A DNA stretch of 64,000 bases from the NCBI GenBank assembly GCA_963281255.1, contig OY725493.1, forward strand, positions 2,945,857 through 3,009,856, in the 5' to 3' direction. The notes beneath the pieces are model-generated. The model had not been told where the DNA came from. It ran no database searches and was given only the letters and a program-made list of their open reading frames with translations. The position numbers and the translations under genes were made by a program. This DNA comes from Aphrocallistes beatrix (taxonomy: Eukaryota; Porifera; Hexactinellida; Sceptrulophora; Aphrocallistidae). Positions 21,128 through 32,954 of this stretch are shown one piece after another. Each line of letters starts with the position of its first letter. Position 1 is the stretch's first letter.

Positions 21128-21860
21128 GATAGTCGATGAGAAACTCCGAATAAACATTCTATTGATTTTCGATATTACTGGTAACATCTTCACCCAGAAG
21201 TTTTGGGTCTAAATGAATTATAACCCTAGCATTTAGACCTGAATTCTAGTTCTTTTGGCTGGAAAATCGTTAAATCGTTGGCACCTTCTTTTACCACAAC
21301 ATTTCAGTACAATTGCGCTATCCTACACCCCCAAATTTTTTTAGAATTGCCATAATACCTGTTTACGTGTTGATATAACTTCCTTCAAGAAGCGGAAAGA
21401 GCGAAAGAGAATCCAAATCGGTGTTTCAACAAAGTTACACCGATTTTAATGCTACAAGCCAAAATTATGTACATTTAGCAAAATCATCCACAATGGCACT
21501 TTTTTTCACATCACTAAAAAATCTCATCCAAATGGTTCTCAATATATACTGATCTAAACAGCCTCCTATATTTCTACAAATTTAGAGTGTTCGAGGAAAA
21601 TGTGAGAGCTAATTTGTCCTAGAATTTGAAGACTCTAGAAAGATAATTTGAATTTCTCTGCGTGCCAGGACACATATTTTCTCCACAAAACCCATATCAA
21701 ACACAGTTCTAGGTCTTAGACTCGAAAAATCTTTTAAAATCATTGAGAATATTTGAATTACAATCTCTAAAGACCATAATAACTAAGATTGTTTGAGTAT
21801 AAGAAATTTTATACCTAATCAAGGTTGGGACAGAACTTAAAGGCCATGCTGTACAAGTAA
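21128..21860. repeat. Dispersed repeat shared with 30366-30830 and 62440-62960
   Basis: TTTTTTAGAATTGCCATAAT and CCTGTTTACGTGTT match 30680-30720, and CCATAATAACTAAGATTGTT and TTTGAGTATAAGAAATTTTA match 62890-62930. Parts of one larger repeat family are scattered through the window. It is non-coding. Confidence 0.6.
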
Positions 21861-21903
21861 TATTATCTATGACGATAAATTCTAATAATATATTTATACA
21901 AGA

Positions 21904-23260
21904 TTATACAATGTATTGGTTTCTAATTTCTCTAATTAAATTTTCAAATGAGTTATCTCCATATTTCTTCCTCCAGCAAATCTCTGACAAATGGGTATCC
22001 AAAATATGGGGATTAGTTGTCATAGATTTCTTTAAGATCTTCTTTGCTCTACCCCAAATACTCTCTATTGTTTGAGTGTGTACGCCGGTTGTTGGGTCCA
22101 CAAAATAGAGGCTATGATTTACAGTAAGATGATCGAAAGTTGCTGCCGGAATACTGTGGTATGAAGCCCATTCGTCAGACAGTATTGTTGTGCCAGGTAA
22201 GATGTACTGCTGTATGAGGGGAATGAGAGTAGCAGATGTTCTGTTTGGCAGGAGCGTAGCTAGATATTTTAAATTATTAAGCACTCCTCGAAATTGGCGC
22301 CCCACTTCCACCTGAAATTAAAATTTTGATAGCTATTTTTTCTGAATGTACTAACCAATTGTTCAATTATAATTGATTAATCAAATGCGAGGAGAATCCG
22401 CCTATCACTCAGTGGATCAAAGTCGAGTAGAATACGCTCGACATCAACATCAACATTCCGGTGTAGATGCATCAGTGCTAATCCGGTCAAACGGCTTTGA
22501 CACATTGTGTTGCTTATAAACTAGTGATCATTAATTACATTTGTCTGTCGAACTCTGATATAATAAGGAAAAGGTATGTGGTTCATTAATTCTACTGAAA
22601 AAGACAGGTTCAAAAATAGAGTTTTGTTGCCATGATTCATATTCTGCGCCCCTAGCTTCGTAATTTTAGTACGCACGTACGTACTGTGCGTAATGCTAGC
22701 TACGCCACTGCTGTTTGGTACTGGTATCATGAATATATCTTTTGTTGCTCTGTCGATTCCTCAGAAAACCCACTGTCCAGAGAGCAACCTACCCCTTGAA
22801 TATTTTCGATGGCCAAATTTGCTTTCATCAATTTCCGCCACGTGACCAGGACCACCGATGGGTTTTGGATTGGTTAAGAACAACTCAACGCATAGGTCGC
22901 GCAGAAAATTCTTCCAGTCCGTAATTGTATGCTCCCCCCAATCCAAATTCTTTTTTAGAAATGAAGAAGTTTGCAAAATGATCTAATTCTAAGGAAGCGA
23001 ATTTCTTGCAATGCTTTGAAGGACATCTCCACCTTCTTCCTTCTGAAATTCCTGCAAAATCACCGAGCCGCATAACTGTTCCACATTTGCAGAGCATTCC
23101 TTTCGCGAGAATACCATTATTCTGCAGCCAATTGATACAGGTAGGTCTCATTATCCAAAGTGATCGTTTGGAATAACTCCTTTAAGGTAATATCCCCGAA
23201 AACTGGGAAAATAGTTGGGGTCAAAAGTGGTTTGAATGTTGAAATAATCGGAGCAGCCAT
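21904..23260 (-). pseudogene. Merlin (IS1016/ISXO2-type) transposase, decayed and split by a hAT MITE
   Basis: On the minus strand, MAAPIISTFKPLLTPTIFPV begins at 23260. A Zn-ribbon-like part follows (MLCKCGTVMRLG... RRWRCPSKHCKKF), then the first Asp region HVAEIDESKFGHRKY, then GIDRATKDIFMIPVPN. After a 462-bp insertion come RTSATLIPLIQQYIL, the second Asp in TTILSDEWASY, and Glu in TQTIESIWGRAKK. These are the Merlin domain order and DDE residues. Two frame changes (near 23150 and 22985), a stop (near 22735) and the insertion interrupt it. Merlin transposase acts in cut-and-paste transposition. Terminal inverted repeats were not identified. Confidence 0.85.
22249..22710. mobile_element. 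hAT-type MITE inside the Merlin transposase
   Basis: The ends CAGGAGCGTAGCTAG and, reversed, CAGTGGCGTAGCTAGC are inverted. The 8-bp flank CTGTTTGG is exact on both sides (22241-22248 and 22711-22718). Removing it with one flank copy joins VPN to RTSATL in one frame. It is non-coding. Confidence 0.92.
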
Positions 23261-23352
23261 TTATTTACTAATTTACAAACTTCAAACAAAACTAAATACA
23301 GCAATTAGCTATTATTATAATATTCAACTACAGAGGAAGTAAACGAAAGGTC

Positions 23353-24102
23353 ATGTCTAAATCATCTAAAGATAAAGCAAGAAATTCTTCTCCTCTTACT
23401 GTTCGGCTTCCGATTTCAAGAGATTACGCTGTCGATAAGCTGGCAAAATGGTTGAATTCCCTGGAGGGAGCATCTGAGGAGAGCCTGGATTTGTTTATCA
23501 ATTCGGAGCTTAAATTGATCATTCTTAGTGCTCGAGACAGAGAAAAATCACTCACGGACCTAAATCATAGAAGTATAAGTGTTTTTCAAAACAATGTATC
23601 CTCTCTCACTGAGAATATGATACAGTTAACTAAAAGAGTGGATGAAAACTCCTCTCTGCTGACAGATAGTTCTTCTAATCTCAAGTCATATGCAGAAGCA
23701 GTTGTGGGAAATGGTGTTTCTTGTGAGCAGATACGTAGCATAATTAAAGAAGAGGACAATAATAGGAGAGTAGAGGACCAGGAAGACAATGAAAAAAAAT
23801 TGAGAAACAAGAATTTTATTGTTTATGGACTTTCAGAAGATGTGCTGCCATCGGATTGTTCAAAAGAGTTCCTAAACATTGTGGGGGAGTGGAGTCTCAA
23901 GCCTAAAATAATTGAAATGTGCCGTCTGGGAAAACTTCGTGAAGATAACAAACCTAGGCCCATAAGGGTAAAACTTGAATCAAGGGACATGAGATATAAA
24001 ATTATCTCTCATGCTTATAGACTCAAGAATCATCCAAGACTTAAGAATATTTATTTGAAACCAGATCTCACAAAAAATGAAGATTTCAGAGGAGCCAAAT
24101 AA
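23353..24102 (+). CDS. LINE ORF1-like protein
   Basis: An open frame of 249 codons begins MSKSSKDKARNSSPLTVRLP. The middle (about residues 60-150) is rich in Lys, Glu, Ser and Asn with heptad-like hydrophobic spacing, suggesting a coiled coil. The end (NKNFIVYGLSEDVLPSDCSK, then PKIIEMCRLGKL and RPIRVKLES) resembles the nucleic-acid-binding domain of LINE ORF1 or Transposase_22-type proteins. It would bind the element RNA. It precedes the endonuclease ORF by about 200 bp. Intact as an ORF here although ORF2 is broken. Confidence 0.75.
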   Translation: MSKSSKDKARNSSPLTVRLPISRDYAVDKLAKWLNSLEGASEESLDLFINSELKLIILSARDREKSLTDLNHRSISVFQNNVSSLTENMIQLTKRVDENSSLLTDSSSNLKSYAEAVVGNGVSCEQIRSIIKEEDNNRRVEDQEDNEKKLRNKNFIVYGLSEDVLPSDCSKEFLNIVGEWSLKPKIIEMCRLGKLREDNKPRPIRVKLESRDMRYKIISHAYRLKNHPRLKNIYLKPDLTKNEDFRGAK

Positions 24103-24298
24103 AAAATGGGTGATAAGAGGAAATGAGGTTGTTATCTCTAGTGCTGGAAACGATGATTGAAGGAGGGAGTTGGATGTGGGAAATGGGTTGAACAAAGAAA
24201 TTTTAACTACTAACCATTGTGAGTCTAGTAGTGAATTCGTGTCAGCTGTTAATATGGATTGGAATAAGGATATTGATGATACAAGTATAGTTAATAAA

Positions 24299-27149
24299 AT
24301 GGAGGTAAAAATTGTGTATACTAATAGTCGATCATTGTGTAACAAAATTGATGAATTTGAGCGAACGCTCGCTGTTGAGGAAGCGGATATTGTGGCTATA
24401 ACCGAAACTTGGTTTAAACCTGACCATGAATTGATGATTCCTGGTTTTGAGGGGTTTTATAGCTCCAGAAAAAAAACGTAGAGGAGGTGGACTAGCATTA
24501 TATTTAGACAGGAGAATGTTGAACAAAGTAGAACTTATTACTTCAAACTCCAATCATGGTTATGATGTTGTCATTGTCAGGCTAAACTTATTCACGAAGG
24601 TTCTGTATATAGCTGTATTTTATCGTCCACCTAATCTGGCATTAGATGAAACTATAGATATGTGTGATACAATTAGAAGGACGTAATCTTAATGGGCGAT
24701 TTTAACCTAGGGGGATAGATTGGACGTCTCAAAGTTTAACAACACCTCATCGGGTCCTGGAATCTCTAAATTTCCTGGAGGTTATTGATGATTTGTTCCT
24801 GCACCTAGACATAATTTTACTGGATCTGACGGTGACATATTAGATCTCATTTTTACCAACGATATGCCATCTGTTAGTAATCTTACGGCTAAACCACCAC
24901 TTATGGGAAGTGAGCACAACATTCTAACCTTTGATTATAAACTGTCGTATTTCAAAAAGCAGTCGAAAATTATATATGTATATGATAGAACCAAGGATGA
25001 TATTGTAAATAATTTTTTCAACGAATGGACTCCGAGATTTTGTACTAACAGACCAATAGAATTGTTATGGAATGATTTTAAGATATTGTATGGCGTTATT
25101 CTCTCATGTGTCCCAAAAAAGAAAATCATTCTGAGGAAAGGTTTCCCATGTTTAAACAACTCTTTATTCAGATCTGCTCTCAAGAAGAAACATATATTAT
25201 GCTGCGAGTATGTAAATAGACCTACTCGAGAAACTCTCTCACTTTATAGAAATGGGAGAAATATTGTTTCTAAATTATCATCCAGCTTACATGGTAACTA
25301 TGAAAAGGATCTAACAAAGCAGTTAAATACTCCCAAAAACATTAAACAGTTTTTCCAATATGCTAAACATCAAATGATGGATGTTGATAGGGCTGTTTCC
25401 CTTATCGACTCTAACGGAAACCTAACATCTGAAGAACAAACAGCTAGTATTTTTGCAGATCATTTCTCAAGTGTATATAATACCCCTTTGGAGAGAGGAT
25501 CATATAAAGCTCCACTAGTGAATGTAGTTAATTATATTAGTAAGATAGTGATAACAGAAGATATGATTTTACAGCAGTTGGAGTTTCTTGATGGATCAAA
25601 ATCTCCAGGGCCTGATGGCATACATCCAAATTTGCTTAAAAGATTCTCCAAAGATTTTGCTAATATACTTTTCTACATTTTTAATAAAAGCCTCGAATCC
25701 GGTATATTACCAAGTGATTGGAAATCCGCGAATATAGTACCAATTCATAAGAAATACTCTAAACTACTAGCTAAGAATTATAGACCTATTTCACTAACTT
25801 TAATTGTAGTTAAAATATTAGAGTCTATTATCAAACCAATCATCCTCAATCATCTTATGTGTAACAATATAATTCATTCAAACCAGCATGGATTCTTGCC
25901 AATGAGGTCGTGTATTACTAATTTGCTTGAAGCGTTGGATGAGTGGAGTTTACTCCTAGACAAAGGGTCTCCTGTAGATATATTGTACATTGACTTTGCA
26001 AAAGCGTTTGATAAAGTGCAACATAGTATATTACTGGACAAATTAGAAGCAATTGGCATAAGAGGGCAGATATTAATTTGGCTGGAGTCTTATTTATTAG
26101 AAAGGAGACAGCATGTCAAGATGGGGAATACCTACTCTGATTGGCAGGTTGTAAATAGTGGTGTTCCGCAAGGATCAGTTTTAGGTCCAATATTATTCTT
26201 AATATATACATTCGATTCTCCTTCAAACTCAGTTTATAGTCTATATAAAATGAACAGTCTTACTGGTGTATCATATTTTGCTGATGACACAAAATATATG
26301 ATGAACAATGCTCACAGAGTTATAATACAGCCCTATCCGATAGTTTAGCTGATATGGTAGATTGGTCGCAATTAAATTATATGCCAATTAATCTTAATAA
26401 GTCTCAGGTTATTCACCTAGGGAAGCATAACCCAAGATTGCAATACACAATGAAGTCAGAAGTTATTGAAGAAACAGACACAATCAAGGATTTGGGAGTA
26501 TGAATGGATAGCAGGGTTTCGTTTAGTGGACACATTGCTAAAGTATGTTTTAGCGCTAACTAATAGACTAGTAGGATTGTTTAGAAGAACTTATGTACAT
26601 ATTACTGCAGATATTTTTAAGATTTTCTATAAAGTATTCATCAGACCAAAGTTAGAGTACGCTTGCCATATTTGGTCTCCCTATTTGGTTAAAGATGTGT
26701 TAAAATTGGAGAAGGTACAGAGGAGGGCTACGAAATGTGTAAAGTCTCTTGCTAAATTACCATATAGGGAAAGAATGCGGGCTTTGGGTTTGATATGTTT
26801 AGAAAATCGGAGAAAGAGGGCCGACTTAACTTTAATGTGGAAGTTTATTAATGGTGATGTCTATATTAAGTTTAAACACCCCCCTATTTTGAGACCGGTA
26901 GGAAGTAAATGCCGAGGCCACTCGTTTACTCTTATACACCCCTCCGATCGCCCTCCTAAGAGTAAGTTGAGAACCAACTTCTTCACAGAAAGAATAATAA
27001 GATTGTGGAATGGTTTACCAGAAAGTACTGTATCAGCTCCATCCTTGTCAACTTTTAAAGGGAGATTGGATAGTTTCTGGAGTAGTGAACATAATTTGCC
27101 TCCCTGTCACTGTGACAAACCGAATGATTTTTGTATTCCCTTATCTTAA
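24299..27149 (+). pseudogene. LINE ORF2: AP endonuclease and reverse transcriptase
   Basis: The endonuclease part has MEVKIVYTNSRSLCNKIDEF, then VAITETWFKPD, then MGDFNLGGIDWTS and, later, MGSEHNILTFD. The reverse transcriptase (24864-26348, 494 codons) has SPGPDGIHPNLLKRF, ILYIDFAKAFDKV (catalytic Asp), NSGVPQGSVLGPILF and YFADDTK. The C-terminal CR1-type segment (26466-27149) has RTYVHITADIFKIFYKVFIR and FFTERIIRLWNGLPEST. Frame changes occur at an A-run near 24475, after the endonuclease block near 24685 and near 26315, and a TGA interrupts DLGV-MD near 26503. It would have cut target DNA and reverse-transcribed its RNA; now inactive. Confidence 0.9.
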
Positions 27150-27355
27150 TTCTCTTGTTCTACAGCCTTATTTTTACTTATTTTAACTTCTTTTTCAGAG
27201 TCTTTTCTTTTTATTTCAAAATACTTTATTTTATTCACTTCATTTTAATTTTACTGTGTTTTGACTTGTAGATATATTTTTTGTTTTGATGTGCACCCAA
27301 GCTCTCCCCGGGCAGCATTGTAATTATGTATGTACTTTTTCTATTCTGTTGGCAC

Positions 27356-27962
27356 CAGGGGCAGCGCCAGCCTCAAAACCCTGGTGGGGCGAAGCGTGGG
27401 CGGGACGATTTCCGATGGGGGGAATCAATTTCCCTTTGTTTATCAAAATCGCTGAGACACTTGAAATTCCCGTAATTATTCAACATTTTTTATATAAATT
27501 TTAGTCATACGCTCATACCCACATAAATTTTATAAGTTATCCTTACAAGTTACTTAGAATGCAAATTACAATGGTGTGTGCATAGAAAACAGTAAGCGCC
27601 GTGTACGGATAAAGATACCTCGTGGCATATGCGACATGCGGATCTGATTGCATGTTCATCAGGCATGTTCGTCTGCATGAACATGCAAGACATGAAATAT
27701 TGCGCAGTATTTTCAAGGAGATGAACATACAGTCAGTTTCGCAATTACATCCCGACATTTCTGTCATGTGAGTAGCTGTAGCAATTAATCAGGGACATAA
27801 CAGCATCGTACCGGTGTATACATACTACATAATATCAGAATTTTTGACTAAAAATTAAAAATAAAATTAAAAATAAATAAATCTCGCCCCACCTCCGGTG
27901 GGGCGAGATGTTTGGCTAGTGGGGCGGTCGCCCTACCGCGCCATACCCTGTCGCCGCCACTG
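27356..27962. mobile_element. hAT-type MITE family A, copy 1 (607 bp)
   Basis: The ends CAGGGGCAGCGCCAGCCTC and, reversed, CAGTGGCGGCGACAGGGTA have flanks GTTGGCAC exact on both sides (27348-27355 and 27963-27970). The GC-rich ends contain GTGGGGCG motifs, and the interior holds short frames without domains. A near-identical inverted copy is at 35122-35708. The insertion lies in the LINE 3' UTR. Confidence 0.93.
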
Positions 27963-28009
27963 GTTGGCACTAATTATTATTATTATTATAATTATTATTA
28001 TTATAATGG

Positions 28010-28844
28010 GGGAGCTGCACATGTCAGAATTTGCAGTTCTGATTTTGTCAGAATAATCATTTTTGCTTTTGTCAGAAAGGGATTTAGGTTGTGTGAAAAT
28101 TTTTCGGATTTTGAATCCAGGTTCAAATCTCCACCATACAAGGAATATATGGTCTTAATTTGGCGCAATTTGGTACAATAGAATTTGCAAGAGCGAGCAG
28201 ACAGGCGGGCGCCGAACATGATATAAGGCATCTCCTACTATACTAGGAGCTGCACCAAAATAGTACTTGTAAACGAGAGAAAAGATTCAGTGTCGACAAA
28301 ACACCACTGGAATAGTGATGAGCGACATGTGGCAACTGCTGCAAATTGAAATTAGAGTATGCAATTTAAAAATACGTCGTGTTAGTCTAAAATTTGAGTT
28401 ATTGAAGAGTTTTGAATTCATTTTTATCGCCTAAATTAGCCTATCAATGATTGTTTGGCTGTAGCAGGTAATAATTCAGATTGGAGATTAGTATTGATTT
28501 AAATGTAAAAATACAGGATGTGCAAATACTTTTGTCCGCTTAGTTTATTTGAAATTGTGAAATTCATAGCTGAGAAACCTTTAAATCTCCATTTCTTAGG
28601 TACTCGGCAGCTAATTAATAGATCATCTCAATAACAAAGCAAACCAACATTGCAATATCCTTAAAATGTCTTCTGGGATGTGATAAGGAAACAAAGAATG
28701 TATTTAAGATTCCCTATAAGACAGTTCAAAAGCAACTATTATTTCTACTATGAAGCAACATAGATAAACTCTCAGTGAGCACTCCACAAACATCCCATCT
28801 CCATCTTTTCAATATCTTCAATTTCAATTATTCAATTAATTGAT
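28010..28844. other. Stretch without recognised gene
   Basis: GGAGCTGCAC occurs near 28012 and again near 28248 (both direct), which may mark a small repeat unit of about 240 bp. AATACAGGATGTGCAAATAC at 28510 resembles a Tc1-type MITE end (as at 45482). No coding evidence. Confidence 0.4.
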
Positions 28845-29130
28845 TGAAGAATTGGCAAGTCGTAGAGATATGAAAATTGGCATATAGGTGTCGAATGATA
28901 GGACTATGATTAAGTTCTATGATCTAAGTGATAATTTTACACCTTTGCAAAAAAATAGAAAACAAATTTTTACACATTTTATATTCAATATATATGACTT
29001 CACTCTCACAATATAAATCATTGTACGGCATTACATTAGATTGTCATTGTTATTAATATTTTAGATCCACAAATTATGTTTGATATCTTAATTTTATTAC
29101 AGTGTATAGCAATAAAAAAAGTCACCTAAT
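28845..29130 (+). repeat. Dispersed repeat family 2, copy 1
   Basis: Starts AATTGATTGAAGAATTGGCA and continues AGTCGTAGAGATATGAAAAT, with CTTCACTCTCACAATATAAA further on. The copy at 38299-38640 matches along its length. The first about 20 bases resemble the start of the CRE-bearing family, so the two may share one terminus. Confidence 0.65.
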
Positions 29131-29544
29131 TATAGAAGACATTCAAGGAAACTTCAATGGCTTATGCCCATTTTACTCAATTATTCTTGCACGAAATGAT
29201 TGAATAGAGAAAATGATAGGAATATAATTTTCAATTTTAACCCAATTAAATTTTTCTTTCCAATTTCGTAGCTCCAATATTTAGAAGCAGATTTTCGTAA
29301 GAAAAATATTTTAACGTTTTTCTAAAGTAGAATATCGAAAATATGTCTCTATCATTTTGTTCTAGTGACGAGATATTTCCAAAACCGTCGAGTTTTTTAC
29401 TCCACGACCTTTGTAACTAAAGATATCTCTTGTGCAAAATTGATTTTTTTAATTGCTAAAAACAGGCTACAATTTTTTTCGGAAAGGCTTGGTTTCCATT
29501 AGTTTTTACTGTATCTTGATATTAAATAACATCCAAACATCCTT
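29131..29544. other. Stretch without recognised gene
   Basis: AT-rich non-coding sequence between two dispersed repeats. Nothing further is seen. Confidence 0.4.
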
Positions 29545-30240
29545 AATAAACTACTTATAGTAGTACTTAACTTCAAAATAGATATATCAAAAATTTTCAC
29601 ATCATGACACCTTCAAAAGTGTGAAAAAGTTGTCAGTTATGACTGGGGACCCAAAAATGACCACGTCTGATAGCATCCGCCGAAATCCCATATCTATAAC
29701 TTTATTTGACCTTGCCAGATCGTTATTTTAATGCAAAATTCGTGCTCAGCACTAAATTTCCAGCAATTTGATATATATATTGGAAAAACTTTCATCATCA
29801 AAAGTGTGAAAAACTAGTCATTGATGACTGGCCACCCAAAAATAACCACATTCGATAGTGTCCGCCGGAATCCCAGATCAATAACTTCTTTGAACCATGT
29901 CAGATCATCATTTGATTTCCAGCAATTTGATATATATATTGACCATATTTGGAGAATCTTTTGGTTGTCCGTGCCTAGCAACGGGAAGGAATTTTTTCAC
30001 ATTCCTGGCCGCTGCTAGGAACCCGCAGCCAAAGATTTTCTCCAAATGTGTCCAATATATATATCAAATTGCTGGAAATTTAGTGCTGAGAACGAATTTC
30101 GCATTAAAATGATGATCTGACATGGTTCAAATAAGTTAAGGATAGGTGGTACAAGTGGCGCTAAGTGGAGAAATATTATCCTTGAAATTCTAAAAATCGA
30201 AATTAATGTTTAGAACCCCTTTAGGGATCTAAAAATGATT
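29545..30240. repeat. Dispersed repeat, second copy of the 6985-7570 family
   Basis: Shares GATAGCATCCGCCG, TTTCCAGCAATTTGATATAT, GTTGTCCGTGCCTAGCAACG and TTTAGTGCTGAGAACGAATT with 6985-7570. The first about 250 bp are partly repeated within the copy (TCAAAAGTGTGAAAAA... at about 29610 and 29800). Non-coding, unknown class. Confidence 0.7.
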
Positions 30241-30365
30241 AAGCGCCAAACTGGATAAATCCCATCAAAATCTGCAGGAGGGGGAGTCTACCTTGCGCGA
30301 CCAGAAAATAATTAATTGCTTGAAACTTTATGCTGAATATTTGGTGATCAAAGTAAACTATTTGA

Positions 30366-30830
30366 AAAGTGGGTACAATTATAGAATCTTACACCCCCAA
30401 CTTTTTTAAAGCTACCATCTTATCCATTTGTGCGTTAATAGAACTCGATGAAAGAAGCAAAATGAGCCCATAATAACCAAAATCGGACCAAATTTGACAA
30501 ATTATAGCATAATTTCACTCATAAGCAAAACACTATGGAGAAATGATGTTATACAATAGAAGCCTCTACACTCATAGTAAAACGTACTATACAATACTTT
30601 ACGTTATGCATACTCGATCTTGCATGTCTTCACATGAAATGATAAAACAGGAGTACAATTGCACTATCTTACACCCCCAACTTTTTTAGAATTACCATAA
30701 TACCTGTTTACGTGTTTAATAGAACTTCCTTCTGGATGCGGAAAGAGTAAAGAGGACCCAAATCGGTTGAGTTTCATCCAAGTTACATCGATTTTAATGT
30801 TAAAAGCCAAAGTCTGAAAATGTTGTAATA
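30366..30830. repeat. Dispersed repeat, two units of a CTTACACCCCCAACTTTTTT family
   Basis: ACACCCCCAACTTTTTT occurs at about 30390 and 30688, each followed by a similar 150-bp segment, and matches 21320-21470. This is a tandem or partially duplicated repeat just upstream of the AP-3 beta promoter area. Confidence 0.6.
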
Positions 30831-31144
30831 CTGACTGATGCCATATAATGCATTACTAATGATTGTGCAATGATATCGCGATCTGCACACTTCCTTTTGA
30901 ATCTTACTATCTACCCAGTCACTATTTTAAGATCGAAGTTTTGATAGTTATGTTGCAAAATCTGAAAACAAAATCCAATCTTATTGATTCTAGTCATTGC
31001 TTGATAAAATTTGATTACTGTAAGCACTATTAGAGTTTTAGCACATACAAGTAATAGTATCGGGAAAGCGGAATAAGGCCAAATTGTCAAAACTGGAATA
31101 AGGTCGATTTAACATTTTGGTTCTCTAGAGGAAAAATCGTTTTT

Positions 31145-31189
31145 AATTTGTGAACTAAAGAATAGACCCCATTCTTTAGTTCACAAATT
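31145..31189. repeat. Perfect 19-bp hairpin upstream of AP-3 beta
   Basis: AATTTGTGAACTAAAGAAT and its exact complement are separated by the 7-base loop AGACCCC. Outside this, GAGGAAA and TTTCCTC extend the stem imperfectly to roughly 40 bp. It lies about 220 bp before the first AP-3 beta ATG. It may be a regulatory or transcribed hairpin or a tiny MITE. Confidence 0.75.
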
Positions 31190-31324
31190 TAAAAAAATTT
31201 CCTCTCCTTTATCGACCCTCTATTCAATAGAGGGCTAATTGGGAGCATTTTTTGGATTGTTGGGAAACGGGAGGTTTTTGAGTGGAATATAAATTGAAAT
31301 ATAAATTCCGTTTTAATAAATTGC

Positions 31325-31370
31325 GCTAAGTACTTTCTAGCGCAAGCGCTCGGTACTTTTAAATATATGC
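31325..31370 (+). promoter_or_regulatory. Candidate promoter area of AP-3 beta
   Basis: CTAGCGCAAGCGCTCGG is a short GC-rich palindromic patch, followed by TTTTAAATATATG, a TATA-like run about 55 bp before the ATG at 31409. This is positional inference only. If the ATG exon has an upstream exon, the promoter would be elsewhere. Confidence 0.25.
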
Positions 31371-31408
31371 CCTATATTCATACTTTAATATTTTATTTAT
31401 TTAGTACA

Positions 31409-31822
31409 ATGACTACTTCTATTTCGGGATACAATGCAGAAGTTCAAACAAATTCATTATTCGACTCAACCCCTCCTTTTGCTGGTTTTGTTACATCAAA
31501 GGAAAGCCGTCGTTCTAGTAATTCTAGCCTACCCGGATCAGATCCAACTTCTTTTCTCTCTCAGAATTTCAGGAAATTTGATGACCTTCGCCGTTTGCTA
31601 GATAATAACAAAGACTCTCTGAAGCTTGAGGCAATGAGAAGAATAATTGAAATGGTTGCTAAGGGTCAAAATTGTAATGATCTCTTTGCTAGCGTAGTAA
31701 AAAATGTTGTTTCTAAGAATACAGAAGTTCGAAAACTAGTTTACGTTTATTTAGAAAGATACGCAGAAGAACAACAAGATCTTGCACTACTCTCAGTTAG
31801 TACATTCCAAAAGGCACTTAAG
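31409..31822 (+). CDS. AP3B: AP-3 complex subunit beta, first coding exon in window
   Basis: 138 codons from [13 protein letters not shown] to STFQKALK, ending AAG|GTATTC, a good splice donor. [20 protein letters not shown], then [34 protein letters not shown] and [20 protein letters not shown] are the hallmark N-terminal adaptin repeats of AP-3 beta, which forms the large subunit of the AP-3 coat that sorts cargo from endosomes to lysosomes and related organelles. The start is taken at 31409. An upstream in-frame ATG (31367) would add 14 hydrophobic residues not expected in the family, and TTTATTTAG before the ATG could be a splice acceptor, so a 5' non-coding exon is possible. The next exon is 15.5 kb downstream. 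Confidence 0.92.
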
Positions 31823-31829
31823 GTATTCT

Positions 31830-32950
31830 CAATTCGCATTTAATTAACTGGTTATGTGTTGTAGTAATTCCATTATAAATCGACCAATCCTATCTATGCT
31901 TCCCGCATGAAAAATATTAGCTATCAATTCCTTAGTTTTTATGTCCTATATAGCCCGAATTATCGATTTTTTTATGATCGAGCACTTGATTATTTAGAGT
32001 TCTCCTCCTTAACTTGACCATATTTTGCTGATCGCTACGCCTAGATGTCTTGGTATTTTTCTAAATGATACTAGGTAGGATACGAAGTGATCAAAACGGT
32101 TTGTCTTTGTTCATGTGATTTAGCCTCTTGGTCCAAATAGTTTTTATTAATTAATAAACTTATCGAAGTTTCCAAAGTTTTGAGATGAATTCCTTCACAG
32201 GTTTTTGTAGTCAGGCTTTATACAGGATTTTTGTCCTGGGGAGAATCATTGGGGGCTGTTTTGTTTCTTGCTAATAGTGTGAGTTTAGTGCGAGGGATTT
32301 GAGGTGCGTAAGCAGAAGAATTTATTCTTTCAAGCATGTTCTTCGACGTTCCAATGTAATAATCGATTGCAGGTATCTTGTGTTCACTTGGGCTAAGTCC
32401 AACACTTGGTCACATTCTGTTAAATTTTTGTTCTTTTGACAGTGATTTCAATTAGTAATTTGATCTGCCGATACAATATATATATGACATTCTCAGTAAA
32501 TTGTGCCCTGCTTAACGGTCAATATTCTATGTTTTAAATTTGAGATTTTTTAAGAACATACTTTCTTTAGAATTTTTTCTTTCAATAATAAATTAATAGT
32601 GTTTATTCTCTTTCGTTTGCCCATGTTTTTAAAGTAATTTATAAACTTATAACATGGTATAACGCTAATTTTAAAGTGTAGCCTTTACCAAATTTTTATA
32701 AATAGAAATGCATCCAATTTATTTTTTATAATTAATTTCAATCGTTCCCAATCTATGCAAAACTAGATTTGGTATACATTAGAAACAAGTTTGAAGTTCT
32801 ATGAAGTCTTGTAGCCATTGAAATTCTTGTAATAGCAGTTGCACAATTGATGATATCTAATAATCAAAAGGGTCAAATTTACTATCCAATAGCTCGGAAT
32901 GGAATGTAAATACGATCAGATTTCATAAATTCAAAGGAATTTACATTAGC
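31830..32950. other. Intron start without recognised repeat
   Basis: About 1.1 kb of low-GC sequence directly after the first exon. No repeat in the window matches it and no frame is convincing. It is the least repeat-laden part of the intron and may be ancestral intron sequence. Confidence 0.4.
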
Positions 32951-32954
32951 TTTT

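Larger units (their letters stand above)
23345..28009 (+). mobile_element. CR1-group LINE (non-LTR retrotransposon), near full length, decayed
   Basis: ORF1-like and ORF2 (endonuclease plus reverse transcriptase) lie in order on the + strand. After ORF2 comes about 200 bp of 3' UTR ending in an (ATT)n-type tail at about 27971-28009. The 3' UTR is interrupted by a hAT MITE (27356-27962) only a few dozen bases from the tail. The 5' limit is placed just before ORF1 because the Merlin remnant ends there. No target duplication was confirmed. Confidence 0.85.

Noticed and set aside
27543-27767. 74-codon frame, also present inverted at 35297-35521
   Set aside because: Its duplication is explained by the two copies of the hAT MITE. 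No domain is recognised and the MITE is otherwise non-coding.
31367-31408. Upstream ATG of AP-3 beta as the real start
   Set aside because: It would add [14 protein letters not shown], a hydrophobic leader not expected in AP-3 beta. The TTTATTTAG just before 31409 looks like a splice acceptor or UTR.
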